NCBI GenBank assembly: GCA_037445895.1
Contig: JBBIJO010000004.1
Span: forward strand, 62,001-126,000
Direction: 5' to 3'
Source of the DNA: JBBIJO01 sp037445895
GTDB lineage: Bacteria; Bacteroidota; Ignavibacteria; Kapaibacteriales; UBA2268
DNA: 64,000 nt
Part shown: in pieces, positions 51,018-59,977 of the stretch
How the letters are laid out: the number at the start of each line of letters is the position of its first letter
How positions within the stretch are numbered: the stretch's first letter is position 1
Notes under the pieces: model-generated
The model's database searches: none
The model's input: only the letters and a program-made list of their open reading frames with translations
Told to the model about the DNA's origin: nothing
Translations under genes and position numbers: made by a program

Positions 51018-51713
51018 CTAAGCATTCAGCAGGTTTCTCACATCGTTTTCGCGTCCGAATATAACCATAATACTTCCTTCGGAAAGAACAAGATTCGGAG
51101 TTGGGACGCCCAATACTTGGAATTCCTCGTATTCTCCGAGCGATAACAAACCACCCGACTTTTTCAAAAGTTTTAATGTTACAAGATTAAGGTTGTATTT
51201 TTTGCGTAAGTCAATGTCTGCAAGAGTCTTGTTGTGGAATTTTTCCGGTGTTTCAATCTCGTAAATTCCATAGTGTTCGGAAATCATAAAAGAATGAAGA
51301 ACTCCGGGTATCATTAATTTGCTGGCAAGTTGCTCGGCTGCGTCTGCTTCGGGAAGTAGCAATCCGGTAACATTCATCATTTTCAATAACTTTTCGTGAA
51401 TTGGCGAAGTTACACGATTGTAAATGGTTTTGACGCCGATTTCTTGGAGCAAAGCAGTGGTCATTATCGAGCTTTCGAAACCTTCGCCTATTGCAACAAT
51501 TACAGCATCCATATCTTTCAGCCCAAGAGTTCGCAAAGCACGTTCATCGGTAGCATTCATACAAACAGCATGGGCAACTCGCTCGCTTATTCTGTCGACC
51601 ACATCCTGATGGTTATCGATAGCAAGAACTTCGGCTCCTAATTCACTCAATCGCAATGAAAGATGCATCCCGAAATATCCAAGTCCAATCACACAAAATT
51701 TTTTGGTTGCCAT
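51018..51713 (-). CDS. Potassium channel/transporter regulatory subunit, TrkA/KtrA type
   Basis: 231 residues. The N-terminal RCK Rossmann fold has the nucleotide loop VIGLGYFGMHLSLRL and the acidic strand end VLAIDN; the C-terminal RCK-C domain is at about 145-225 (FHNKTLADIDLRKKYNLNLV, LVLSEGSIMVIFGREND). Such cytosolic rings gate KtrB/TrkH potassium channels by binding ATP, ADP or NAD(H). The channel gene is not adjacent. The protein may also fit c-di-AMP-binding KtrA. First gene of the row trkA-PD40-comEA-gcvT. Confidence 0.93.
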   Translation of the reverse strand: MATKKFCVIGLGYFGMHLSLRLSELGAEVLAIDNHQDVVDRISERVAHAVCMNATDERALRTLGLKDMDAVIVAIGEGFESSIMTTALLQEIGVKTIYNRVTSPIHEKLLKMMNVTGLLLPEADAAEQLASKLMIPGVLHSFMISEHYGIYEIETPEKFHNKTLADIDLRKKYNLNLVTLKLLKKSGGLLSLGEYEEFQVLGVPTPNLVLSEGSIMVIFGRENDVRNLLNA

Positions 51714-51815
51714 TTTTAGTTACAAAAATTTTATAAATCTCAAAAATAGTAATATTTATTTTATCATTTCAAAAGATTTTGATAAGTTTATCTTTTTGGT
51801 TTTTGGGATGAAACA

Positions 51816-52031
51816 ATGGAAATAAAAAAGTCAACATCGACAGATTCCTTCGACTATGAAATCGTCGTCCGACGCCGTGGCGAAAACGATTATGCTTCGT
51901 ATTGTCCACAGCTTAATCTTATGGTTAACGGAATCGAACACGAACAAGTGGTTATGCTTATGCGTAAGAAAATCGAAGAACATATTTATCGTCTGGCGAA
52001 ACAACAGCAAACACAAAACCTTCAAGAATAG
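51816..52031 (+). CDS. HicB-like small protein, orphan
   Basis: 71 residues. DYEIVVRRRGENDYASYCPQ then LNLMVNGIEHEQVVMLMRKK has the layout of the small RNase-H-like HicB/UPF0150 fold (strand-strand-helix). HicB proteins are antitoxins of the mRNA interferase HicA, but no HicA-like gene (a short double-stranded-RNA-binding-type protein) lies next to it, and the usual DNA-binding tail is missing. It may be a solitary HicB-like regulator. The frame is short, yet the composition is protein-like. Confidence 0.65.
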   Translation: MEIKKSTSTDSFDYEIVVRRRGENDYASYCPQLNLMVNGIEHEQVVMLMRKKIEEHIYRLAKQQQTQNLQE

Positions 52032-52179
52032 TGTTTGCCCGAAGATTCAACATACCCGGCTTGATTCGAAAGGGTAAGGTATTTGAATTTACTTGCCGGC
52101 GATGTCTAACTCGCAACAATGTTAGTATTTATTGGTGCATATTGTCTGTTTCTTATTTCGAAAATTTGAACGCCCGATT

Positions 52180-53076
52180 ATGGCATATAATCAATCGATA
52201 AAAAATATTTACGAGGCTTTGCGGCAAAGCTGGTTAGTTTCTTTGTTGCTGTTCTTGTTGGTTTTGTTTGTGGCTTACTTTGCTGTGTATTCCTTTGTGG
52301 GATTTCCGTTAAACATACTTTTCCCATCGGTTATTGCAAATATATCTGTGTTGCTGTTTCGACGTGAACGTGTTTGGTTCCTATTAGGCTTGAACTTCGA
52401 TTGGACAGGCGTTCGTTTGTTTTTCGAAGGCTATTTTTTACCGCTCTTGGCGTTTATTCCAATTCTACTATTCTTTTTGCCCTATGGCGTTTCGCTTAAC
52501 CCAAACCTTGCATTTAATGATTTTGCTGTTCGGACGACTTTGTTGATTTTGTTTAGTGCAAGTTCCGAAGAGTTCGTTTTTCGTGGAATTCTTTTCCAAA
52601 TGGCTATCGAAAAGAAAGGCGAAATCTTCCCAACATTAGCATTTAGTGTTGCTTTTGGATTATTCCACTTGTTGAACCCACACATTAATTTTTTGGGCAT
52701 TATTAATATATTTTTTGCGAATGTGGTCCTTTCGGCAATGTTTTTCCGGGCGTATTCTCTTTGGTTGCCAATTGGTTTCCATTTTGGCTGGAACTTTTGG
52801 CAAAGTTTCTTGCTCGATTCCCCAATAAGCGGAACATATTTAGGATTACATCTTTTCCGGACACGGCTCCCAGAATTCAATCCGATAATTTTTGGCGGGA
52901 GTTTTGGCATCGAAGGCGGATTCGTTGGATTTTTTGCATTAAGCCTTTTCTTTGTGATTGCTTTGAAAAGATACAAGCCAATTCCCCATATCTATTCGCG
53001 AATTTTGCGAGAACGCTACTGCCACCCAACCGAGTCGAATGGGATAGGAAATAACGGGGTCGAAAAAATTACCTAA
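52180..53076 (+). CDS. CPBP family intramembrane glutamic protease
   Basis: 298 residues from the ATG at 52180; a longer frame upstream adds an unlikely segment. Six or more membrane helices. The CPBP (Abi) motifs are EExxxR as E130-E131-FVF-R135, FxxxH in FGLFHLLNPH, and HxxxN in IGFHFGWNF. These relatives of Rce1 cleave membrane-bound peptides or proteins; the substrate is unknown. The three bases after the stop are followed by the 3' end of the convergent restriction-modification gene. Confidence 0.93.
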   Translation: MAYNQSIKNIYEALRQSWLVSLLLFLLVLFVAYFAVYSFVGFPLNILFPSVIANISVLLFRRERVWFLLGLNFDWTGVRLFFEGYFLPLLAFIPILLFFLPYGVSLNPNLAFNDFAVRTTLLILFSASSEEFVFRGILFQMAIEKKGEIFPTLAFSVAFGLFHLLNPHINFLGIINIFFANVVLSAMFFRAYSLWLPIGFHFGWNFWQSFLLDSPISGTYLGLHLFRTRLPEFNPIIFGGSFGIEGGFVGFFALSLFFVIALKRYKPIPHIYSRILRERYCHPTESNGIGNNGVEKIT

Positions 53077-53079
53077 AAT

Positions 53080-56000
53080 TTACGGAAGTATTTCTTCTAC
53101 CAGTTTATCTATTTCCTTCATCTCTTCGGCAAGGTGCTTTTTTATGTCGAGACGGAGTTTGCCGAGCCGTGTGGCGGTTAGTTCTTTTTGCGGGGGATTG
53201 TCTTCTAAATATTTTGCTGCTTTTTTGTGTGCAAGCTCGCTTAGCTCAGCAAGTTTTATATGCACTTCGTTTGCTTCATCAAAGCGGGGGAAGTAAATGT
53301 CGAGTATCTTTTTTGAAACGTGTCTTGCTCCAAATAATCCTCTTGCTTGGAAATCTTTCATTAAAAGATTTGGAATATTTGAATTTAAAATTGCTGTTAG
53401 ATAGTATGCTTCTCTAAGATTATTTAATTCAATTCTAAACGTTGTGTAATCAACAGCAAATTCAAAATCAATTTCTGCTCTTTTCAATATTGTTGAATAA
53501 GCGTCTTTACCTGACATATTATAGATAACCAGGTAAGGTGCATCAAGATTTTGCTGAGTTAATTTATTCTGCCAGTTCAAGTAATCTTCACTTGAAATAT
53601 TCTGGTTCTTTTCAGTTCTATGAATCTGCCAGGTATTCTCAACATTCTTAAACCACTTAGAAGCATTAAAATAACCTTCCTGCATTAAATCATTTGCAGA
53701 TTGCAGCTTTATTTGTTTCCTTCCCTCATTATTCTTTTCTATTAAAATAGGCAGGACAACCAAATCCGGTTTATACAAAGCAAAAGGCAAAATGCTTTTT
53801 GCCAGTGCAGTGCTGAAAAGAAATTTGCTTTCAATTCTGCCTGTAAACTCCAAACCTTTCCAGGGTTTCTTTGCATCTGTTTTAATTGCATCGGAGGTTT
53901 TAATGTTAATTATTCGGTCTTCGAAGTCGGGGGGAAAATCTTGGGTTAGTTCAATAAAATAAAAACATCGGGGAACAATCGTAGCACCCTGCTTAAAATG
54001 TTTCTTGTAAGGGTTTTCTGTTTCTGTTGCTCTCGTTTCTCTTGTTGATATTGCAGAGGCTTTTCCTTGTTTTATGTAATACCATTCAACGGGTGTTTCT
54101 GTAAGTTTTTCTTTAACAGTTAAAAGATTACAGTTATGTTCTGTCAGTTTCCCGCTGAATATATTGCCCTTCAAACCAGCAAAAGAAGCTTTGTCTTTCT
54201 CGTCCTTCTCGGCAAAGAAGACGCAACTTGGAACTCTGAATAGCGGAGAAACATCTTTCAAATCCCAAATTTGTTTAAGCTTGAAGCCGACTGCTTTACC
54301 ACTTCTTGTATTATCGTGATGGTCGGCGCTAAAGAAACTTCTCGGCAGAACAAAAGCAATTTGTCCGTGTTCACTTAAAAAGTAACTACTGCAATATGCT
54401 AAAAATATTGCCGCTATTTCGAGGTGCGGAAAGTTAGCAACTTTAGCTGGCTTTACTTTATACTTATCAGCCAGTTCATTAAGTATATTCTGGTAATCTT
54501 CGTTCTTTATAGAGCTGTAAGTAAACCATGGCGGATTACCGATAACATAATCAAACTTACCGGCGAGGAAGTAAGGTTTGTAAAGGTTTTGCACAATAAA
54601 CTTCCAGATGCTGTCTCTACCTTTTTCTTTAACTACTTTTAATCCCGTATAAATTTTATAGAAACTGTCTATTACTTGCTTATTTACTCCCAATTTATTT
54701 CCGTTCTTTTCAAAATGCTTCCTGAAAATATTTCCAAAAACTTCCTCCGTCTCTTTTCTCTTTCCCATCGTCTGCTCTGCAAGGTCATCGCAAATTCCGA
54801 GCGCTTCATCAAACAGCTTTACATCTTCGAGTATTTGTGTAGTTAAGTGATACTTTTCTTTATCAATATTTAGAAGAAATTCATTGCCGAAAAGGTTTTG
54901 CACTCCTTCAGGTGCAAGAAGCGTGTTGGCGAGAATTATGTTAAGGTAAACAGGTTTCTTTGCGTTTGTAATCTCCTTGCCAAGTGCAAGCAGTAAAGTT
55001 GTTTTGGCTATCTGCACACTAAGCGGGTGAATATCGATTCCGTAAATCTGCTCATTTAATTCTTCGACTGTTACACCGGGATTAAGCTTTTTAATTCTGT
55101 GAATGGCTGCTCTTAAAAAAGAACCGCTTCCGCAAGCAGGGTCAAGAATCTTATCTGTTGGCTTAAATTCAAATTCTTCGACAATTCTTTCGCAAAGCCA
55201 GTCGGGTGTGTAATACTCGCCGAGCGAGTGCCTTGTATCAATATCAATAAGTTCTTGGTAAACACCTTTAAGAATATCTTCGTCAACATTGCTAAAATCG
55301 AAGTTCGAAATTTCCTGTGCAATTAATCGAAAAACTTTTTTCAAGTTGTTGAAACTTCTGTCGGTGGTTACCCAATAGAAGAAATCGTTATCAACAAAAT
55401 TTCGAATGTTATATCTATGGAAGATTGTTCCGTCGAGAATACTTTTTAGTTCGGTATCGTCAATGTAATCGTCGTTAGATACAACACTATAAGCAAGCAT
55501 TTTGGAGAAAACACTAAGGTAAGTATGGATAAGGAAAATATTATCGCGTGCATCAAAAGAGCCATAGGCAATACTTAAGAATTTACTCCACTGTTCAAAA
55601 GAAACCTGCACTTCGCCGAACTTTTTTGCTTCGTTAAACCATTTATTAAGCTCCCGAAAACACTCGATAAAAATATTGCTTTGATAGCCAAATGCCTCTT
55701 CGATTCTTTTAAGGGTTGCTTTTTGTTTTTCCTCTTTAAAAAGAAAGCGGTCAATCCAGAAGTAAAAATCATCGGCATTGTTCTCGGTTAGTACGAAAGA
55801 AGAACTTTTGACTTCATTTAATATAAGTTCGTGTTCCTGCAAAGATTCAATTTGTTCCAGTTGAAAGATGTTGGGGGCAAGGACTTTCCAAACGATGAAG
55901 TCGGAAGCAATTAGTGTAAAATTGTAGCCTTCCCCCGAGCGGAACTGTCCCAAAAGGTAGCCCGCTAATTGTTCCTTGGCGTGTTGCAGAGAAACTTTTA

Positions 56001-56259
56001 AATCATTTTCAAATTCAATAATGATTTTGTTGAAAAGTGTGTCGGCACTGCCTTTGTGAAGTTTGTCTTTGCGTGGAATATTTACGACTGTGCGTTCTGC
56101 GCCCGCTGTAATAGCATCAATGATTTTTAAGATTTCCTTGTCGCCAGCGTATAGTCGATTGAGAAGGTCTTTGAATGCTTCCTTTTTGGTAAGTTCTTTA
56201 TTTGCATATTTTACTTTCCGCAAGTATTCAATGATATGTTTCGTTCGTTGCCCGTTCAT
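53080..56259 (-). CDS. Type IIG restriction-modification enzyme-like protein (Eco57I family)
   Basis: 1059 residues. The N-terminus (about 60-200) has the layout of the endonuclease-like domain of this class (FNKIIIEFENDLKVSLQHAK, EQLAGYLLGQF), though a complete PD-(D/E)xK set is not certain because EFEN stands where ExK is usual. Motif I of an N6-adenine methyltransferase is ILDPACGSGSFLRAAIHR near residue 373; motif IV is VIGNPPWFTYSS near 575. The C-terminal part (700-1050) is likely target recognition. No separate restriction or specificity gene accompanies it. TCGA tetranucleotides are several times rarer than in neighbouring genes, indicating transfer. Confidence 0.92.
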   Translation of the reverse strand: MNGQRTKHIIEYLRKVKYANKELTKKEAFKDLLNRLYAGDKEILKIIDAITAGAERTVVNIPRKDKLHKGSADTLFNKIIIEFENDLKVSLQHAKEQLAGYLLGQFRSGEGYNFTLIASDFIVWKVLAPNIFQLEQIESLQEHELILNEVKSSSFVLTENNADDFYFWIDRFLFKEEKQKATLKRIEEAFGYQSNIFIECFRELNKWFNEAKKFGEVQVSFEQWSKFLSIAYGSFDARDNIFLIHTYLSVFSKMLAYSVVSNDDYIDDTELKSILDGTIFHRYNIRNFVDNDFFYWVTTDRSFNNLKKVFRLIAQEISNFDFSNVDEDILKGVYQELIDIDTRHSLGEYYTPDWLCERIVEEFEFKPTDKILDPACGSGSFLRAAIHRIKKLNPGVTVEELNEQIYGIDIHPLSVQIAKTTLLLALGKEITNAKKPVYLNIILANTLLAPEGVQNLFGNEFLLNIDKEKYHLTTQILEDVKLFDEALGICDDLAEQTMGKRKETEEVFGNIFRKHFEKNGNKLGVNKQVIDSFYKIYTGLKVVKEKGRDSIWKFIVQNLYKPYFLAGKFDYVIGNPPWFTYSSIKNEDYQNILNELADKYKVKPAKVANFPHLEIAAIFLAYCSSYFLSEHGQIAFVLPRSFFSADHHDNTRSGKAVGFKLKQIWDLKDVSPLFRVPSCVFFAEKDEKDKASFAGLKGNIFSGKLTEHNCNLLTVKEKLTETPVEWYYIKQGKASAISTRETRATETENPYKKHFKQGATIVPRCFYFIELTQDFPPDFEDRIINIKTSDAIKTDAKKPWKGLEFTGRIESKFLFSTALAKSILPFALYKPDLVVLPILIEKNNEGRKQIKLQSANDLMQEGYFNASKWFKNVENTWQIHRTEKNQNISSEDYLNWQNKLTQQNLDAPYLVIYNMSGKDAYSTILKRAEIDFEFAVDYTTFRIELNNLREAYYLTAILNSNIPNLLMKDFQARGLFGARHVSKKILDIYFPRFDEANEVHIKLAELSELAHKKAAKYLEDNPPQKELTATRLGKLRLDIKKHLAEEMKEIDKLVEEILP

Positions 56260-56322
56260 TTAATTCTTGCATTTTTTAATATTGTTGTCGCATAAATTGT
56301 TTCGAGAATCGAGCTTGAACGC

Positions 56323-57642
56323 TCAGTATTCGGGCGTATAGCCCATATTCGATATCCAGTTTCGAACTTTGTGTGCAATGTGGTCGTTCTTTTGGTGAAG
56401 GCGAAGGAATTGGTTCAAGTCATCCGCCGCATAGGAATATAAATTATCGGCACGATAAGCGATTGCTCGATTTAAATATGCAATTGTGCTGTGTGAATTG
56501 CATTCCAATGCTCGCGAAAAATCTTCGATTGCTTTTTTATAATATTTCATTTTCATATAAACATTGCCTCGGGCAATATAGGCATTGTAGAAATCGGGTT
56601 TCAAGGTAATTGATTTAGTGAAATCTTTTAGTGCGTTGCGATATTGTTCGAGTGCGAAGTGGGCATTCCCGCGGCCATAGTAAGCAACGGAATAGCTCGG
56701 GTCGATAGTGAGAGCTTTGTCGTAGTCGATAATTGCCTCGATATAATTTTTTGCACCTAAATTAGCATTTCCCCGATTGAAATAGACTGCCGATGCGAGA
56801 GGATTTATTTTGGCGGCTTTATCGAAGAATTCAACTGCCTTTGCATAGTTTTTCAATCCAATATGGGCAATCCCGATGTTGTTGTAGGCATCGGCAAAAT
56901 TTGGTTTCAACCTCAATACGCGTTCGAAGTCTTCGAGTGCAAGTTCATATTGCTTCAACTGGTTAAAGCAGTAGCCACGATAATTATATGGTAGGTAGTT
57001 TTCGTCGTCGATTGCTATTGCAATTGTAAAATCGGTAATTGCTTCCTTATAACGTCGAAGATTTAAGTTGGCAACCCCACGGGAGATGAAGACTTTTGGC
57101 TCGGAGGGTTCGAGTTCTATTGCTTTGTCGTAGTTGGCAATAGCTTCGTCCAATTGTTTCAATTGAAAAAGGCAATTTGCCCGATACATATAGGAAAGTG
57201 CATGGGTCGGATTCAATTCAATTGATTTCGAGAAATCCTCGACTGCCTCGTTGTATCTGCGTAATAAATAGAAGCAAAAACCTCGACGATAGAAAGCAAG
57301 CGGGAAGTTACGATTGATTTCAACGGCACTTGTGAAATCCATAATGGCATCTTTAATTCGGCGAAGTTCAAGGTAGCAAAGCCCTTTCTTGAAGTAAGCA
57401 AACGAAAATGATGGGTCGAGCGAGATTGTATTCATAAAATAATGTATTGCTTCCTCGTATCTTTTCAAAGCAAAAAGAGTATTACCAGTTTTGAAATATG
57501 CAAAAGGCGAGCGTGAATTTTCTTCGACTGCGTTCATATAGTATTGTAGGGCTTCTTCGAAATTGTTTGAATTGAAGGCGTTGTCGCCGAATTCAATCCA
57601 TTCCTCTGCTGTCCTTTGAATAACTGATGGTCTTTTTTCCAT
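56323..57642 (-). CDS. Tetratricopeptide repeat protein
   Basis: 439 residues made almost wholly of 34-residue TPR units, about twelve, for example FGDNAFNSNNFEEALQYYMN, YRRGFCFYLLRRYNEAVEDF and YNNIGIAHIGLKNYAKAVEF. No signal peptide, so a cytosolic scaffold for protein contacts is likely. The partner is unknown. Single gene between the transferred restriction-modification gene and DUF202. Confidence 0.93.
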   Translation of the reverse strand: MEKRPSVIQRTAEEWIEFGDNAFNSNNFEEALQYYMNAVEENSRSPFAYFKTGNTLFALKRYEEAIHYFMNTISLDPSFSFAYFKKGLCYLELRRIKDAIMDFTSAVEINRNFPLAFYRRGFCFYLLRRYNEAVEDFSKSIELNPTHALSYMYRANCLFQLKQLDEAIANYDKAIELEPSEPKVFISRGVANLNLRRYKEAITDFTIAIAIDDENYLPYNYRGYCFNQLKQYELALEDFERVLRLKPNFADAYNNIGIAHIGLKNYAKAVEFFDKAAKINPLASAVYFNRGNANLGAKNYIEAIIDYDKALTIDPSYSVAYYGRGNAHFALEQYRNALKDFTKSITLKPDFYNAYIARGNVYMKMKYYKKAIEDFSRALECNSHSTIAYLNRAIAYRADNLYSYAADDLNQFLRLHQKNDHIAHKVRNWISNMGYTPEY

Positions 57643-57736
57643 TTGTGTTCTGTAAAATATTTAATTTCAGACTTCGTTGTATGTTTTTTCTCAATTAAGC
57701 AAATTAATAAACAATTTTTAATAATAATTTAATAGA

Positions 57737-58069
57737 ATGCTAAAATTTTTGCGGTTATCGCTTTTAACCGACGATTTATTTAAACGATTCGTCGAAAAAG
57801 AGTTAAATCTTAACGACCAACTTGCAGCAATACGTTCGATTCTTGCGAGCGAGCGAACTTTTCTTGCTTACCAAAGAACTGCTCTTGCGACTTTGGCTGC
57901 GGGATTTACCCTAATTCAATTCTTTCAAAATTTTTGGATTGAGATTGTAGGCTGGGTATTGGTTCCGATTGCTATTTTTACGCTTACATTTGGATTTATT
58001 CGCTATCGCAAAACTAGAAAATACATATTTCAGTTGGAAAAAGATTTCGCCCGCCACAACCACCATTAA
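57737..58069 (+). CDS. DUF202 family membrane protein
   Basis: 110 residues. The motif AAIRSILASERTFLAYQRTA followed by LATLAAGFTLIQFF is the DUF202/YidH signature, with two membrane helices (about 55-72 and 76-93). Family function is not established. It is convergent with the BatC-like gene (six bases between stops) and divergent from the TPR protein. Confidence 0.92.
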   Translation: MLKFLRLSLLTDDLFKRFVEKELNLNDQLAAIRSILASERTFLAYQRTALATLAAGFTLIQFFQNFWIEIVGWVLVPIAIFTLTFGFIRYRKTRKYIFQLEKDFARHNHH

Positions 58070-58075
58070 ATCCAA

Positions 58076-58765
58076 TTACCAATTTTTTTCAACTTTGCGT
58101 TCGCTCCGAGGAAGCACCTTGGCTTTTACTTCTTTTTGTGTTTTCTTCTCTTCGTTCCGCAGTGCGTTTAAAATATTTTCTATGTTTTGTTGGGAGATTT
58201 TTTGTTCTCTGGGTTGGTCTTGGCGGTTTTGTTGTTGTTCTTGTTGGGGTTGGTTTTGTTGTGTTTGCTGTTTTTGTTGTTCTTTCTGTTGCTTTGAATC
58301 TTGATTTTGATTTTGCTGTTGTTTTTGCTGTTCTTGAACGGCAAGCATTCGGCGAGCAAATTCAAGGTTGTATTTAGCGTCGTAATCTTTGGGGTTTAGC
58401 TTCAACGCCTTTTTGTAGTAATCGATGCTTTCTTTGTATTGTTTATTTTTCAGGTAAGAATTTCCAAGGTTGTAGTAGGAATCGGCTTGGAGTTTCGAGT
58501 CGTTTGTCCTTTGTGTTGTTTCGGTATATTTTTGAATAGATTCGGAATATTTTCCTTGCTTATACAATGAATTCCCGAGATTGTAGATTCCTTCGCTTTT
58601 GTTTGTTTCTTGTTCGAGCGCTTTTCGATAAAGGACTTCGGCTTCATCGAATTTCCCCGATTTATACTTTGCATTGCCGTTGCGCAAAAGTTCCTTCGAG
58701 GATTGTCCGTAAGCAATAATTCCAACGAAGAAAAGAGCAGTTGCAAAAGCCAATAAGTTCCTCAT
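58076..58765 (-). CDS. BatC-like TPR protein
   Basis: 229 residues. Signal peptide 1-20, then TPR units (NAKYKSGKFDEAEVLYRKAL, GIYNLGNSLYKQGKYSESIQ, YYNLGNSYLKNKQYKESIDY), followed by a Gln/Asn-rich low-complexity stretch from about 155 to 200 and a basic tail. The arrangement TPR plus Gln-rich tail directly after a BatB gene (4-base overlap) is typical of BatC of Bacteroidota, proposed to support envelope stress resistance. The poly-Gln coding repeat gives the shadow frames on the other strand. Confidence 0.88.
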   Translation of the reverse strand: MRNLLAFATALFFVGIIAYGQSSKELLRNGNAKYKSGKFDEAEVLYRKALEQETNKSEGIYNLGNSLYKQGKYSESIQKYTETTQRTNDSKLQADSYYNLGNSYLKNKQYKESIDYYKKALKLNPKDYDAKYNLEFARRMLAVQEQQKQQQNQNQDSKQQKEQQKQQTQQNQPQQEQQQNRQDQPREQKISQQNIENILNALRNEEKKTQKEVKAKVLPRSERKVEKNW

Positions 58766-59808
58766 TTTGTAGTCCTGTTTTGAACGAACAAACTCAATTT
58801 CTCGAAATATTTGTTTTTCTTTTCGGTAACTAAAATTTCTAAGAAAAGCAAAAATATAGCAAAAGCAAGGGGATATTGAAATTGGGATTCGAAACTCGAA
58901 AAGATTTTTGCATCGTATTCCTTTTTTTCCATTTGTGCTATTTTTTCGACAATTTTTGAAAGCTCGGGGTCGACCCCACTATTCAAAATGAATTCGCCGC
59001 CGCCAGCACTTGCAATTTGCTCTAACATTACTGGATTGACCTTTGTAGTAACCACAGAACCTTCGCCGTCTTTAAGGAAACCAACGTTTGCGCCATTCCT
59101 ATAAATTGGGATTGGGCCACCAGTTACAGTTCCCATTCCAATAGTATGGATTACAAAGTTTTTGCTAACAGCAAGCCGAGCAGCAGCAAGCGCATCGTCT
59201 TCGTGGTTTTCGCCATCTGTGATAATAATTAAAACCTTTTTTCTTTGCTCATCGAAATTGAATTTGTCGGCAGCAAGTTCAATCGCTGAACCAATTGCAG
59301 TGCCTTGTAATGGGATGATGTCGGTATCGACATAGCTTGTGAAAAGCTTTGCTGCTCCGTAGTCGGTTGTCAAAGGTAGCTGAATATATGATTCCCCAGC
59401 AAACACAATTAATCCAATGCGGTCGTTAACAAGCTTATCTATCAGTTTGTAAATCATTTGTTTTGCACGCTCGAGCCGGTTTGGTTTGATATCTTCGGCT
59501 TTCATACTATTGGATATGTCGAGCGCAATAACGACATCGACACCTTGGCGTTTTGCTTGAACAAGTTTTGTCCCAAGCAAAGGATTTGCTAATGCAATAA
59601 TCAATGCCGAAAGCGAAAGGAGAAGCAGAATGGTTTTAAAATAGGGTTTGTATTTCGAATAAGTTGGGAAAAGTTCTTCGACGAGCTCGGGATTGCCAAA
59701 GTTTCGAAGTATTTTTTCCCGACGAATTCGCATTAAGAAAAAAATTACGAAAATTGAAACTACAAGAAAAAATCCATAAAAATATTCGTTCGCTTCGAAA
59801 TGCAACAT
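58762..59808 (-). CDS. BatB-like VWA-domain membrane protein
   Basis: 348 residues. Two N-terminal membrane segments (8-25 and about 57-75), then a von Willebrand A domain with an intact MIDAS: VVIALDISNSMKAED (DxSxS), TAIGSAIELA and IITDGENHEDD. A last hydrophobic segment is near 310-330. Bat proteins form an envelope complex with a MoxR-type chaperone. Usually BatA, BatB and BatC are in one operon behind moxR; here only B and C are present, with moxR 20 kb away. Overlaps batC by four bases. Confidence 0.92.
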   Translation of the reverse strand: MLHFEANEYFYGFFLVVSIFVIFFLMRIRREKILRNFGNPELVEELFPTYSKYKPYFKTILLLLSLSALIIALANPLLGTKLVQAKRQGVDVVIALDISNSMKAEDIKPNRLERAKQMIYKLIDKLVNDRIGLIVFAGESYIQLPLTTDYGAAKLFTSYVDTDIIPLQGTAIGSAIELAADKFNFDEQRKKVLIIITDGENHEDDALAAARLAVSKNFVIHTIGMGTVTGGPIPIYRNGANVGFLKDGEGSVVTTKVNPVMLEQIASAGGGEFILNSGVDPELSKIVEKIAQMEKKEYDAKIFSSFESQFQYPLAFAIFLLFLEILVTEKKNKYFEKLSLFVQNRTTK

Positions 59809-59977
59809 CTTTGCAACCCAATTTTAAAGTTCTTTCGACGAAGACGAAGCCTTCAAATTTTAATCGTAAAAATTATATAAAAATATTAATCCAATATTTT
59901 GTTAAATTAGCAATCTCTATTTGTAACTTTTTTGAAATTAATATGTCTATTTATAATTTGTTTAAATTGGAGTTTTT

